From: Nitriliruptoraceae bacterium
Lineage (GTDB): Bacteria > Actinomycetota > Nitriliruptoria > Nitriliruptorales > Nitriliruptoraceae
Reading direction: 5' to 3'
Assembly: GCA_003554005.1 (NCBI GenBank)
Contig: PWEU01000316.1
Span: 1-5,901 of the forward strand
Length of the DNA stretch: 5,901 bases
Below are positions 1 to 5,901 of this stretch, piece after piece; the stretch's first letter is position 1, and every line of letters begins with the position of its first letter. The notes under the pieces were generated by a model. It made no database searches. It was not told where the DNA came from and saw only the letters and a program-made list of their open reading frames with translations. The translations under genes and the position numbers were made by a program.

Positions 1-57
1 GCCGAGCCGTTCGGCGACGGCCGCCACCACGGCCCCGTCTGAGGGCTGGAGGTCCAC
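1..57 (-). CDS. Start of the gene after prfA, probably release factor glutamine methyltransferase (cut by window edge)
   Basis: A frame opens at GTG 57-55, two bases after the prfA TGA (60-62), and runs to the left edge with 19 codons: VDLQPSDGAVVAAVAERLG. An in-frame TTG at 63-61 would give a TTGA overlap with the prfA stop and is an alternative start. Neither has a clear Shine-Dalgarno sequence, so initiation is probably coupled to prfA. The short peptide carries no diagnostic motif. The guess of PrmC (HemK), which methylates the GGQ glutamine of release factors, rests on the very common prfA-prmC order alone; its NPPY motif would lie outside the window. Confidence 0.5.
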   Translation of the reverse strand, partial: MDLQPSDGAVVAAVAERLG

Positions 58-59
58 GG

Positions 60-1163
60 TCAACCGGCCGACGAGGTGGCATCGTCGGCGTCGAGGCTGG
101 CCAGGCGCGCCTCCTGCTCCGCCCGCCGCAGCGCCGCGACCAGGTCCTCGAGCTCGCCGGCGAACACCGCGTCGACGTCGTGGACGCTGAGCCCGATCCG
201 GTGGTCGGTGATGCGGGACTGGGGGAGGTTGTAGGTCCGGATCTTCTCCGAACGGTCCCCGGTCCCGATCTGGCCCTTGCGCGCGTCGGCCCGGGCCTTG
301 CTGGCCCGCTCCTGCTCGGCTTGGAGCAGTCGCGAGCGCAGGATCGTCATCGCCTTGTCACGGTTCTGGTGCTGGGACTTCTCGTCCTGACAGGACACCA
401 CCAGCCCGGTCGGCAGGTGGGTGATGCGCACCGCGGAGTCGGTGGTGTTCACGCTCTGTCCACCCGGTCCCGAGGACCGGAACACGTCGATACGGAGGTC
501 GTTGGGGTCGACGTCGACGTCCACATCCTCGGCGACCGGCAGGACCGCGACCGAGGCGGTGGAGGTGTGGATGCGTCCCTGGGACTCGGTGGCCGGGACC
601 CGTTGGACCCGGTGCACCCCGGACTCGTGCTTGAGGTGGGCGTAGGCGCCGCGGCCGACGATCTCCAGGATCGACTCCTTGATACCACCGATGCCCTGGG
701 CCGTGCGCTCCATCGTGCGACTCCGCCACCCCTGACGGCCGGCGTAGCGCAGGTACATCTCCTCCAGCTCCCCGGCGAACAGGCCGGCCTCGTCCCCACC
801 GGCCGCCGCCCGGATCTCCACGATCACGTCACGGTCGTCGTTGGGGTCCTTCGGCACCAGCGCCAGCTGCAGCTGCGACTCGAGGGCAGCGAGCTGGGCG
901 GCCAGCTCGGTGGCCTCGACGGCCATCGCCGCGGCGTCGGGGCCGCTGTCGGGCTCCGCTGCCATCTCGCGGGCGACCTCGAGGTCGTCGCGGACCGCGC
1001 GCCACCGGCGGTACAGCCCGACCACCTCGCTCAGCTCGGCGTGCTGCTTGGCCAGGGCGGTGTAGCGCTCGCCGTCACCGGCGATCTCCGGGTCGGCGAG
1101 CTGGGCTTCGAGGTCGCGGTGCCGATCCTCGAGCTGGGCGAGGGTGTCGAACACCTCAGGCAT
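60..1163 (-). CDS. prfA: Peptide chain release factor 1 (RF1)
   Basis: RF1 recognises UAA and UAG in the ribosomal A site and triggers release of the finished protein. The product is 367 residues, against a usual ~355-365. The N-terminal helical domain covers about 1-100. The stop-codon-reading tripeptide PAT is at 190-192 (VHRVQRVPATESQGR), which marks RF1; RF2 has SPF there. The catalytic GGQ is at 234-236 within FRSSGPGGQSVNTTDSAVR, and Gln236 is the residue normally methylated by PrmC. TYNLPQSRITDHRIG near 310-324 is also typical. The start is ATG at 1161-1163, giving MPEVFDTLAQLEDRH, which aligns with the family N-terminus; a longer frame back to 1223 adds only an Arg/Pro-rich stretch out of the DUF1385 gene. 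ATGCCTGA joins the two genes with an 8-base overlap. The only Shine-Dalgarno-like GAGG abuts the ATG, so initiation is probably coupled to DUF1385 translation. It ends in TGA, a codon RF1 itself does not read. Confidence 0.98.
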   Translation of the reverse strand: MPEVFDTLAQLEDRHRDLEAQLADPEIAGDGERYTALAKQHAELSEVVGLYRRWRAVRDDLEVAREMAAEPDSGPDAAAMAVEATELAAQLAALESQLQLALVPKDPNDDRDVIVEIRAAAGGDEAGLFAGELEEMYLRYAGRQGWRSRTMERTAQGIGGIKESILEIVGRGAYAHLKHESGVHRVQRVPATESQGRIHTSTASVAVLPVAEDVDVDVDPNDLRIDVFRSSGPGGQSVNTTDSAVRITHLPTGLVVSCQDEKSQHQNRDKAMTILRSRLLQAEQERASKARADARKGQIGTGDRSEKIRTYNLPQSRITDHRIGLSVHDVDAVFAGELEDLVAALRRAEQEARLASLDADDATSSAG

Positions 1164-2349
1164 CCTCGGGGCGGGCCGGCTCGGGCTCCGCCGACCCGAC
1201 CGCGGTGTCGCCGCCGGCCTCACGTGGCGCCACCTGGCCGTCGGCGTCGGCGACGCGCAGGTCCGCGGACTCGAGCGTCACCGGCAGGCTGTCGTGGGCG
1301 AGGATCACGGGGCTGTCGAGGGTGGTGGGGACCCGCCCGGCCCGGCTGTCGGCGGGCACCACCGCCTCGAAGGAGCGGATCGCCACCTCGATCTGGTCGG
1401 CGTCCGGCTGCTTGGTCGTGATCAGCTGCAGCCACAGGCCCGGCTTCATGATGGCGCGCACGAGGAGGTTGTCGCCCTTGGCGGCCCCGAGGCGCAGCCC
1501 CTCGTAGGCCGCGCCGGCCACCACGGGCAGCAGGACGATGCGCAGCACCACGTGGTAGAGCACCGCACCCCACCAGGCGATGCCTTCGGGTGGCGGCACG
1601 AGCAGACCGCCGGCGGTGTAGATCACCACCGCCAGGAGCATCACCAGGATCAGGAAGTTCGTCCCACAGCGCACGTGCAGGGTCGAGTAGCGGTCGACGT
1701 TGGCCGGCTCGAGCACCTCTCCGTGCTCCCAGGCCGCGATCGTCTTGTGCTCCGCCCCGTGGTACTGGAATACCCGCCGGATGTCGGAGATCAGGGAGAT
1801 CGACCACAGGTACGCCAGGAAGATCACGATCCGGATGAAGGACTCGACGAGGTGGAACCACCCCCCGTCGCCCATCACGTTGCCGATCAGCGCGTCGATG
1901 CCCTTGGTCGCCGTGGACGGCAGGAAGATGAAGATGCCGATGAACAACAGGGCCGCGAAGGCCATCGAGGCCCCCATCGCGGCCCCCGACAGCTCCTCTT
2001 CCTCCTCGTCCTCGGGAACGGACTGGGGGGCGGAGATGCCGAGCGCCTTCATCCCGATCGACAGCGAGTCGACCAGGGCGTAGCAGCCACGGATCATCGG
2101 CCACTTCAACCAGGGACGGCGCGAGGGCGCGGGGGAGGTGTGGTGGCACTCGAGCCAGACGTCACCATCCGGTCGCCGCACCGCCACCGCCCAACGGTCG
2201 GCGCCCCGCATCATCACGCCCTCGATGACCGCCTGACCGCCGTAGTAGTGCGGGGCCATCTCGGCGACGTCGCCGGAGAAGTCCGGCACGTGACCCGTCC
2301 GCGGGTCGGCACCGGCCGCGGTGGTCTCGGGTTCCTCGTTCTGTGACAC
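1156..2349 (-). CDS. DUF1385 (YqhQ-family) integral membrane protein, unknown function
   Basis: The protein has 397 residues. The family hallmark YYGGQAVIEGVMMRG is at about 35-49. A conserved block YHGAEHKTI is at 196-204, followed by EHGE at 208-211 and STLHVRCGTNFL at about 222-233. MKPGLWLQLITTKQP near 301-315 is also typical. Four likely membrane segments lie at about 122-145, 167-187, 229-251 and 258-284. The HGAEH segment (His197, Glu200, His201) fits an HXXEH pattern, and the family has been loosely described as a predicted metal-dependent enzyme; no activity is established. A run of six glutamates and aspartates (EDEEEEE, about 113-119) precedes the first membrane segment. The ~31-residue lead before the family core and the ~65-residue acidic, Ala/Pro-rich tail after it look like additions. 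GTG at 2347-2349 is taken as the start because a weak AGAGAG lies 6 bases upstream; Met31 (MAPHYYGGQ) is an alternative. The 69-base gap upstream holds no clear promoter. Its TGA stop overlaps the prfA start. Confidence 0.93.
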   Translation of the reverse strand: MSQNEEPETTAAGADPRTGHVPDFSGDVAEMAPHYYGGQAVIEGVMMRGADRWAVAVRRPDGDVWLECHHTSPAPSRRPWLKWPMIRGCYALVDSLSIGMKALGISAPQSVPEDEEEEELSGAAMGASMAFAALLFIGIFIFLPSTATKGIDALIGNVMGDGGWFHLVESFIRIVIFLAYLWSISLISDIRRVFQYHGAEHKTIAAWEHGEVLEPANVDRYSTLHVRCGTNFLILVMLLAVVIYTAGGLLVPPPEGIAWWGAVLYHVVLRIVLLPVVAGAAYEGLRLGAAKGDNLLVRAIMKPGLWLQLITTKQPDADQIEVAIRSFEAVVPADSRAGRVPTTLDSPVILAHDSLPVTLESADLRVADADGQVAPREAGGDTAVGSAEPEPARPEDA

Positions 2350-2418
2350 GTCGCACTCTCTGGCTCGGGGACCGACCCCACATGGATCCCCACGTGATCG
2401 TCGTTGGCCCGCACAGCG

Positions 2419-2658
2419 TCACCCGGTCAGCACGGTGGTGCGGCGCTCCGCAGACCTCGGCAGGGTACTGCCTGACCCCGCGCCGGCTCGGTCGCACGCG
2501 ACCGGGTCCGCGGGGTCGTGGACGTCCAGCAGGAACTGGGCGTCCCAGGCGTCGCCCAGGTTGACCGTCGTCGCCTCGACCGGACCCTCACCGTCGCCGC
2601 AGCCCGCGAGCGCGGCACCCGTCACCAGCGCCAGGACCAGCCCGATCGTGCGTCGCAG
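2419..2658 (-). CDS. Small putative lipoprotein of unknown function, probable CTG start
   Basis: I do not recognise this protein. Read from the CTG at 2658, it is 79 residues. The N-terminus MRRTIGLVLALVTGAALAGC has arginines at 2-3, a hydrophobic core at about 5-16 and a lipobox LAGC with Cys20. It should therefore be exported and lipid-anchored on the outer face of the cytoplasmic membrane. The mature part is about 60 residues, with an acidic stretch, a DVHDPADPV segment, one further cysteine (near 54) and no known motif; the last ~25 residues are polar and less typical in codon choice. The strong GAGGAGGT site 5 bases upstream supports this start. The only conventional in-frame start, GTG at 2625, would remove most of the signal peptide. 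It lies 73 bases after gltD and 69 bases before the DUF1385 gene. It could instead be a truncated remnant of a larger lipoprotein, or the CTG could be a sequence error. Confidence 0.6.
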   Translation of the reverse strand: MRRTIGLVLALVTGAALAGCGDGEGPVEATTVNLGDAWDAQFLLDVHDPADPVACDRAGAGSGSTLPRSAERRTTVLTG

Positions 2659-2662
2659 CGAG

Positions 2663-2670
2663 ACCTCCTC
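2663..2670 (-). promoter_or_regulatory. Strong ribosome binding site deciding a CTG start
   Basis: Reads GAGGAGGT on the minus strand, the best Shine-Dalgarno match in the window. The AGGAGG core ends 5 bases before the CTG at 2658-2656. No ATG, GTG or TTG lies at a suitable distance in the lipoprotein frame, so this site is the main evidence for the CTG start. Confidence 0.65.
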
Positions 2671-2709
2671 GGCCGCGTCGTGGAACGAGGCGTCCGCGTC
2701 CGGCGTGGG

Positions 2710-2730
2710 TCGGCCCGGCCCTCGGCCCGG
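2710..2730. repeat. Short direct repeat after gltD
   Basis: The 9-base unit TCGGCCCGG (plus strand) occurs at 2710-2718 and again at 2722-2730, separated by CCC. It sits immediately downstream of the gltD stop, in the gap before the lipoprotein gene. No function is evident. It may be simple GC-rich slippage; the sequence is also partly self-complementary (GGCC), but no clear terminator with a T-tract follows. Confidence 0.4.
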
Positions 2731-2731
2731 C

Positions 2732-4189
2732 TCAGCCCAGCGGACGCGCGGAGGCCGGGATCGGCACCGGGAGGGCGGAGGGGCCCATCAGGTGGGCGTC
2801 GACCGCGGCGGCACACGCCCGCCCCTCGGCGATCGCCCAGACGATCAGGCTCTGACCGCGACCCACGTCCCCGCAGGCCCACACCTCGTCCACCGAGGTG
2901 GCGTACGCATCATCGCGGGCGACGTTGCCGCGGTCGGTCAACTCGACCCCGAGCTCGGACAGCAACCCGTTCTGCTCCGGGCCGACGAAACCCATCGCCA
3001 GCAGGACCAGGTCGCACTCCAGCTCGAAGTCGCTGCCCTCGACCTCCTGGAACCGGCCGTCGACGAACTCCACCTCATGGCCCTGCAGGGCGCGGACCCG
3101 TCCCTGGTCGTCGCCGAGGAAGGCGCGGGTGTTGACGCTGAACACCCGCTCGCCTCCTTCCTCGTGGGCGGAGGAGGTGCGCAAGACCATCGGCCACGTC
3201 GGCCACGGGTTGGCGGCTGGGCGCTCGTCGGCGGGGCGTGGCATGATCTCGAACTGGTGAACCGAGGCCGCGCCGTGCCGGTGTGAGGTCCCCAGGCAGT
3301 CTGCACCCGTGTCCCCACCGCCGATGATCACCACCTTGCGGCCCGCCGCGGAGATCGGGACGTCAGCCACCTCGAGGTCGCCCTCCTGGGCGCGGTTCGA
3401 CCAGGGCAGGAACTCCATCGCCTGGTGGATCCCGTCCAGCTCCCGGCCGGGGATCGGGAGGTCGCGTGCGGTGGTCGATCCGCCCGCCAGCACGACCGCC
3501 TCGTGGTCGGCACGCAGTCGTTCGACAGTGACGTCCACACCGACGTCCCCCCCGGCGCGGAAGCTCGTGCCCTCGGCCTCCATCTGCGCCAGTCGGCGAT
3601 CGAGGTGGTGCTTCTCCATCTTGAACTGCGGGATCCCGTAGCGCAGGAGCCCGCCGATGCGGTCGGCCCGCTCGAACACGGTGACCTGGTGCCCGGCCCG
3701 GGTCAGCTGCTGGGCGGCGGCCAGCCCGGCCGGCCCGGACCCGACGACGGCGACCCGCTTGCCGGTGTGCACGCTGGGTGGCTTGGGTGTGACCCCGCCC
3801 TCCTCCCAGGCCCGGTCGATGATGGTGACCTCGACCTGCTTGATCGTGACCGGGTCCTCGTTGATCCCCAGCACGCAGGCGGCCTCGCAGGGCGCCGGGC
3901 AGAGCCGGCCGGTGAACTCCGGGAAGTTGTTGGTCGCATGCAGGCGCTCGATGGCCGCCTTCCAGTGGTCGCGGTAGACCAGGTCGTTCCAGTCCGGGAT
4001 CAGGTTGCCGAGCGGGCACCCTTCGTTGCAGAAGGGGATCCCGCAGTCCATGCACCGGCTGGCCTGGGTCTTGAGCCGGTCCTCGGCGAGGGGTAGGTAG
4101 ACCTCGCGCCAGTCGCCGAGCCGGTCGGTGACCGGCCGCCGGGCCGGCAGCTCGCGTTGGTGCTTGAGGAAGCCCTGGACGTCACCCAT
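2732..4189 (-). CDS. gltD: Glutamate synthase small subunit
   Basis: GltD passes electrons from NAD(P)H through FAD and Fe-S clusters to the GltB subunit. The product is 485 residues, close to the usual ~470-490. The N-terminal Fe-S domain has CMDCGIPFCNEGCP (Cys46, 49, 54, 58) and LCPAPCEAAC (Cys97, 101, 105). The FAD Rossmann motif is VAVVGSGPAGLAAA at about 146-159. The nucleotide-binding motif VVIIGGGDTGADC is at about 286-298, and the C-terminal FAD motif is ACGDVGRGQSLIVWAIAEGR at about 438-457. The GGGDTGADCLGT form resembles actinobacterial and plant-type enzymes more than E. coli GltD (inference from memory of the families). The ATG at 4187-4189 is preceded by AGGGA with 5 bases of spacing, and the protein begins at the expected family N-terminus. 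It lies directly behind gltB, so the two are probably cotranscribed. No frameshift or missing cofactor residue was seen. Confidence 0.97.
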   Translation of the reverse strand: MGDVQGFLKHQRELPARRPVTDRLGDWREVYLPLAEDRLKTQASRCMDCGIPFCNEGCPLGNLIPDWNDLVYRDHWKAAIERLHATNNFPEFTGRLCPAPCEAACVLGINEDPVTIKQVEVTIIDRAWEEGGVTPKPPSVHTGKRVAVVGSGPAGLAAAQQLTRAGHQVTVFERADRIGGLLRYGIPQFKMEKHHLDRRLAQMEAEGTSFRAGGDVGVDVTVERLRADHEAVVLAGGSTTARDLPIPGRELDGIHQAMEFLPWSNRAQEGDLEVADVPISAAGRKVVIIGGGDTGADCLGTSHRHGAASVHQFEIMPRPADERPAANPWPTWPMVLRTSSAHEEGGERVFSVNTRAFLGDDQGRVRALQGHEVEFVDGRFQEVEGSDFELECDLVLLAMGFVGPEQNGLLSELGVELTDRGNVARDDAYATSVDEVWACGDVGRGQSLIVWAIAEGRACAAAVDAHLMGPSALPVPIPASARPLG

Positions 4190-4194
4190 CGTGA

Positions 4195-4199
4195 TCCCT
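4195..4199 (-). promoter_or_regulatory. Ribosome binding site of gltD
   Basis: Reads AGGGA on the minus strand, 5 bases before the ATG at 4189. It supports the chosen gltD start and shows that gltD has its own initiation signal despite following gltB. Confidence 0.6.
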
Positions 4200-4206
4200 G
4201 TCGTCT

Positions 4207-4222
4207 GCGTCGCCCTCGACGC
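4207..4222 (-). repeat. Small perfect hairpin in the gltB-gltD gap
   Basis: On the minus strand GCGTCG-AGGG-CGACGC forms a perfect 6-bp stem with a 4-base loop, ending about 7 bases before the gltD Shine-Dalgarno sequence. No T-run follows, so it is not an intrinsic terminator. It could shape the leader of gltD or stabilise a processed end, but 6-bp stems arise often by chance in DNA this rich in GC. The rest of the 81-base gap (4190-4270) shows nothing recognisable. Confidence 0.35.
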
Positions 4223-4270
4223 GGTCGTGCCAGCCGGCGAGTGCTGCTGTCGCGTGCCCGGTGGTCGTCG

Positions 4271-5901
4271 TCAGCCGCGGGCGGAGGCCATGATCGCCTC
4301 GTCGACGTCGCGGCCCTCCTCCTCGGCGAGCCGGCTGGCCTCCAGCACGCGCTTGTAGTCGCGCGGCATGACCTTCCGGAACCGCCGCACCTCGGTGTGC
4401 CACGCGCCGAGCAGCCGTTCGGCGACCGCCGAGCCGGTGTGCTCCCGGTGGGCGCGGATCTCCTCGCGCAGCCACCGCTGATCGTCCTCGTCGAGGAGGT
4501 CGAGGTCGACCATCTCGGCGTTCAGGCGGCTGTTGAAGGTGCTGTCCGGGTCGTAGACGTAGGCGATGCCGCCGGACATCCCCGCGCCGAAGTTGCGTCC
4601 CGTCCCGCCCAGGACCACCGCACGGCCGCCGGTCATGTACTCGCAGCCGTGGTCCCCCACGCCTTCGACCACCGCGACCGCACCGGAGTTGCGGACGCAG
4701 AACCGTTCACCGACCACCCCGCGGACGTAGGCGGCGCCGCCGGTGGCGCCGTAGAGCATCACGTTGCCGGCGACGATGCTGTCCTCGGCGACGAAGTCCG
4801 GGGGGACCTGCTCGGGTGGCCGCACGATCAGCCGCCCGCCTGACAGCCCCTTGCCCACGAAGTCGTTGGCGTCGCCGAACAACCTGAGCGTGATACCGCG
4901 TGGCACGAAGGCCCCGAAGCTCTGCCCGGCGGACCCGGTCAGCGTCACATCGATCGTGTCGTCGGGCAGGCCGAGCGCGCCGTAGCGCTTGGTGAGCTCG
5001 TGGCCGAGCAGCGTACCGACGGTCCGGTTGCCGTTGCTGATCGGCAGGTCGATCTTGACCGGCTCCTGGCGTTCCAGCGCCGCCGCCGCCAGCCGGATCA
5101 GCTCGTTGTCCAGCGCCTTCTCGAGTCCGTGGTCCTGGGACTTGGTGCAGTACCGGTCCTGTTCCCAGGGAGACTCGGGCACGTGCAGGATCGGGGTCAG
5201 GTCCAACCCGCGCGCCTTGTAGTGATCGACCGCGGGCGTGATATCGAGGGCGTCGACCGCGCCGATCGCCTCGTCCAGGGTGCGGAACCCGAGCGCAGCG
5301 AGGTGCTCTCGGACCTCCTCGGCGAGGTAGGTGAAGAACGTCTCCACGAACTCCGGCCTGCCCGTGTACTTGGCCCTGAGCTCCGGCTTCTGGGTGGCGA
5401 CCCCCACCGGGCAGGTGTCGAGGTGGCACACGCGCATCATGATGCAGCCGGAGACGATCAACGGAGCGGTGGAGAAGCCGAACTCCTCGGCGCCGAGCAG
5501 GGCGGCGATGATCACGTCGCGCCCGGTCTTGAGCTGCCCATCGACCTGGACGCTGATGCGGTCGCGCAGGCCGTTCTTGAGCAGCGTCTGCTGGGTCTCG
5601 GCCAGGCCGAGCTCCCACGGTCCACCGGCGTGCTTGAGCGAGTTGAGCGGCGAGGCCCCGGTGCCACCGTCGTGCCCGGAGATCAGCACCACGTCGGCCT
5701 TGGCCTTGGAGCCCCCGGCCGCCACCGTGCCCACACCGACCTCGGCGACCAGCTTGACGTGGACGCGTGCCGAGGGGTTCGCGTTCTTCAGGTCGTGGAT
5801 CAGCTGCTTGAGATCCTCGATCGAGTAGATGTCGTGGTGGGGCGGCGGGCTGATCAGCCCCACCCCCGGGGTGGAGTAGCGGGTCTTGGCGATCCACGGC
5901 C
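4271..5901 (-). CDS. gltB: Glutamate synthase (GOGAT) large subunit, C-terminal part (5' end outside window)
   Basis: This is the synthase half of glutamate synthase, which transfers ammonia from glutamine onto 2-oxoglutarate and reduces the product to glutamate with FMN and Fe-S centres in the cytoplasm. About 542 residues are visible. Reading is open to the window edge: codons before position 5863 give PWIAKTRYSTPG, so the GTG at 5861-5863 is an internal valine and not a start. In visible-residue numbering, the FMN/substrate barrel carries GHDGGTGASP near 75-84 and QVDGQLKTGRDV near 118-129. The cysteines of the [3Fe-4S] cluster are at about 152, 158 and 163 (CIMMRVCHLDTCPVG). From about 310 to 450 runs the glycine-rich GXGXG beta-helix domain, with LTGSAGQSFGAF, GKGLSGGRLIV and GRNFGAGMSGGIAYV. 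The N-terminal glutamine amidotransferase domain should lie beyond the right edge. The gene ends in TGA 81 bases before gltD, in the usual gltB-gltD order. All key motifs seen are intact. Confidence 0.97.
   Translation of the reverse strand, partial: PWIAKTRYSTPGVGLISPPPHHDIYSIEDLKQLIHDLKNANPSARVHVKLVAEVGVGTVAAGGSKAKADVVLISGHDGGTGASPLNSLKHAGGPWELGLAETQQTLLKNGLRDRISVQVDGQLKTGRDVIIAALLGAEEFGFSTAPLIVSGCIMMRVCHLDTCPVGVATQKPELRAKYTGRPEFVETFFTYLAEEVREHLAALGFRTLDEAIGAVDALDITPAVDHYKARGLDLTPILHVPESPWEQDRYCTKSQDHGLEKALDNELIRLAAAALERQEPVKIDLPISNGNRTVGTLLGHELTKRYGALGLPDDTIDVTLTGSAGQSFGAFVPRGITLRLFGDANDFVGKGLSGGRLIVRPPEQVPPDFVAEDSIVAGNVMLYGATGGAAYVRGVVGERFCVRNSGAVAVVEGVGDHGCEYMTGGRAVVLGGTGRNFGAGMSGGIAYVYDPDSTFNSRLNAEMVDLDLLDEDDQRWLREEIRAHREHTGSAVAERLLGAWHTEVRRFRKVMPRDYKRVLEASRLAEEEGRDVDEAIMASARG

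Noticed and set aside
1164..1223. Longer prfA start at 1223
   Set aside because: The extra 20 residues are Arg/Pro/Ser-rich, come from the overlapping DUF1385 coding region and do not fit the RF1 N-terminus, which starts at MPEVFDTL.
180..1421. 413-codon open frame on the plus strand
   Set aside because: It lies antisense to prfA and the end of DUF1385. The translation is Val/Gly/His/Arg-rich without motifs, as expected from the complement of a GC-rich gene.
1144..2346. 400-codon open frame on the plus strand opposite DUF1385
   Set aside because: The DUF1385 frame carries the family motifs and membrane segments; the antisense product is His/Asp/Arg-rich with no recognisable domain.
2360..2385. 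GGGG-loop-CCCC hairpin before the DUF1385 gene as a terminator
   Set aside because: The stem is only about 4 bp (GGGG ACCGA CCCC on the plus strand) and no T-run follows on the minus strand.
2182..2497. Minus-strand frame (QYPAEVCGAPHHR...) after position 2497 as a frameshifted continuation of the lipoprotein
   Set aside because: Third-position GC is good for a short stretch, but the frame runs on into the DUF1385 gene without a stop and shows no motif. It is kept only as a check in the lipoprotein finding.
2419..2625. GTG at 2625 as start of the small lipoprotein
   Set aside because: It would leave only nine residues up to the lipobox Cys, too short for a signal peptide, and ignores the GAGGAGGT upstream at 2670.
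2321..3286. 321-codon plus-strand frame spanning the lipoprotein region and the 3' part of gltD
   Set aside because: Most of it is antisense to gltD, with biased composition, no motif and no good ribosome binding site noted. It does not explain the intergenic stretch better than the minus-strand lipoprotein.

Overview
The window is strongly GC-rich, with a heavy G/C bias at third codon positions. All supported genes lie on the minus strand, so in transcription order they run from the high coordinates to the low ones. The protein types, the actinobacterial/plant-like form of GltD, and a DUF1385 gene directly before prfA suggest a high-GC Gram-positive relative, perhaps a deep-branching actinobacterium such as the Nitriliruptoria or Thermoleophilia. 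That placement is inferred from composition, protein style and gene order, not from a search.

Layout in transcription order: (1) the C-terminal part of gltB, the large subunit of glutamate synthase, cut by the right edge (4271-5901); (2) an 81-base gap holding a short perfect hairpin and a ribosome binding site; (3) complete gltD, the small subunit of glutamate synthase (2732-4189); (4) a small predicted lipoprotein of unknown function, apparently starting at CTG behind a very strong Shine-Dalgarno sequence (2419-2658); (5) a complete DUF1385/YqhQ-type membrane protein (1156-2349); (6) complete prfA, peptide chain release factor 1 (60-1163), whose start overlaps the DUF1385 stop by 8 bases; (7) the first ~19 codons of a gene beginning right after prfA, by position probably prmC (1-57).

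Two functional blocks are visible. gltB and gltD encode the two subunits of glutamate synthase (GOGAT), which makes two glutamates from glutamine and 2-oxoglutarate. The DUF1385-prfA-(prmC) block is tightly packed and probably translationally coupled. RF1 ends translation at UAA/UAG, PrmC methylates the glutamine of its GGQ motif, and DUF1385 is an uncharacterised membrane family found beside these genes in other phyla. The small lipoprotein sits between the blocks with ~70 bases on each side. No RNA gene, mobile element, CRISPR array or convincing intrinsic terminator is visible, and there is no gene-free stretch over 300 bases. Most of the window is ordinary housekeeping sequence; the least explained parts are the lipoprotein with its CTG start and the DUF1385 protein with its HXXEH motif.
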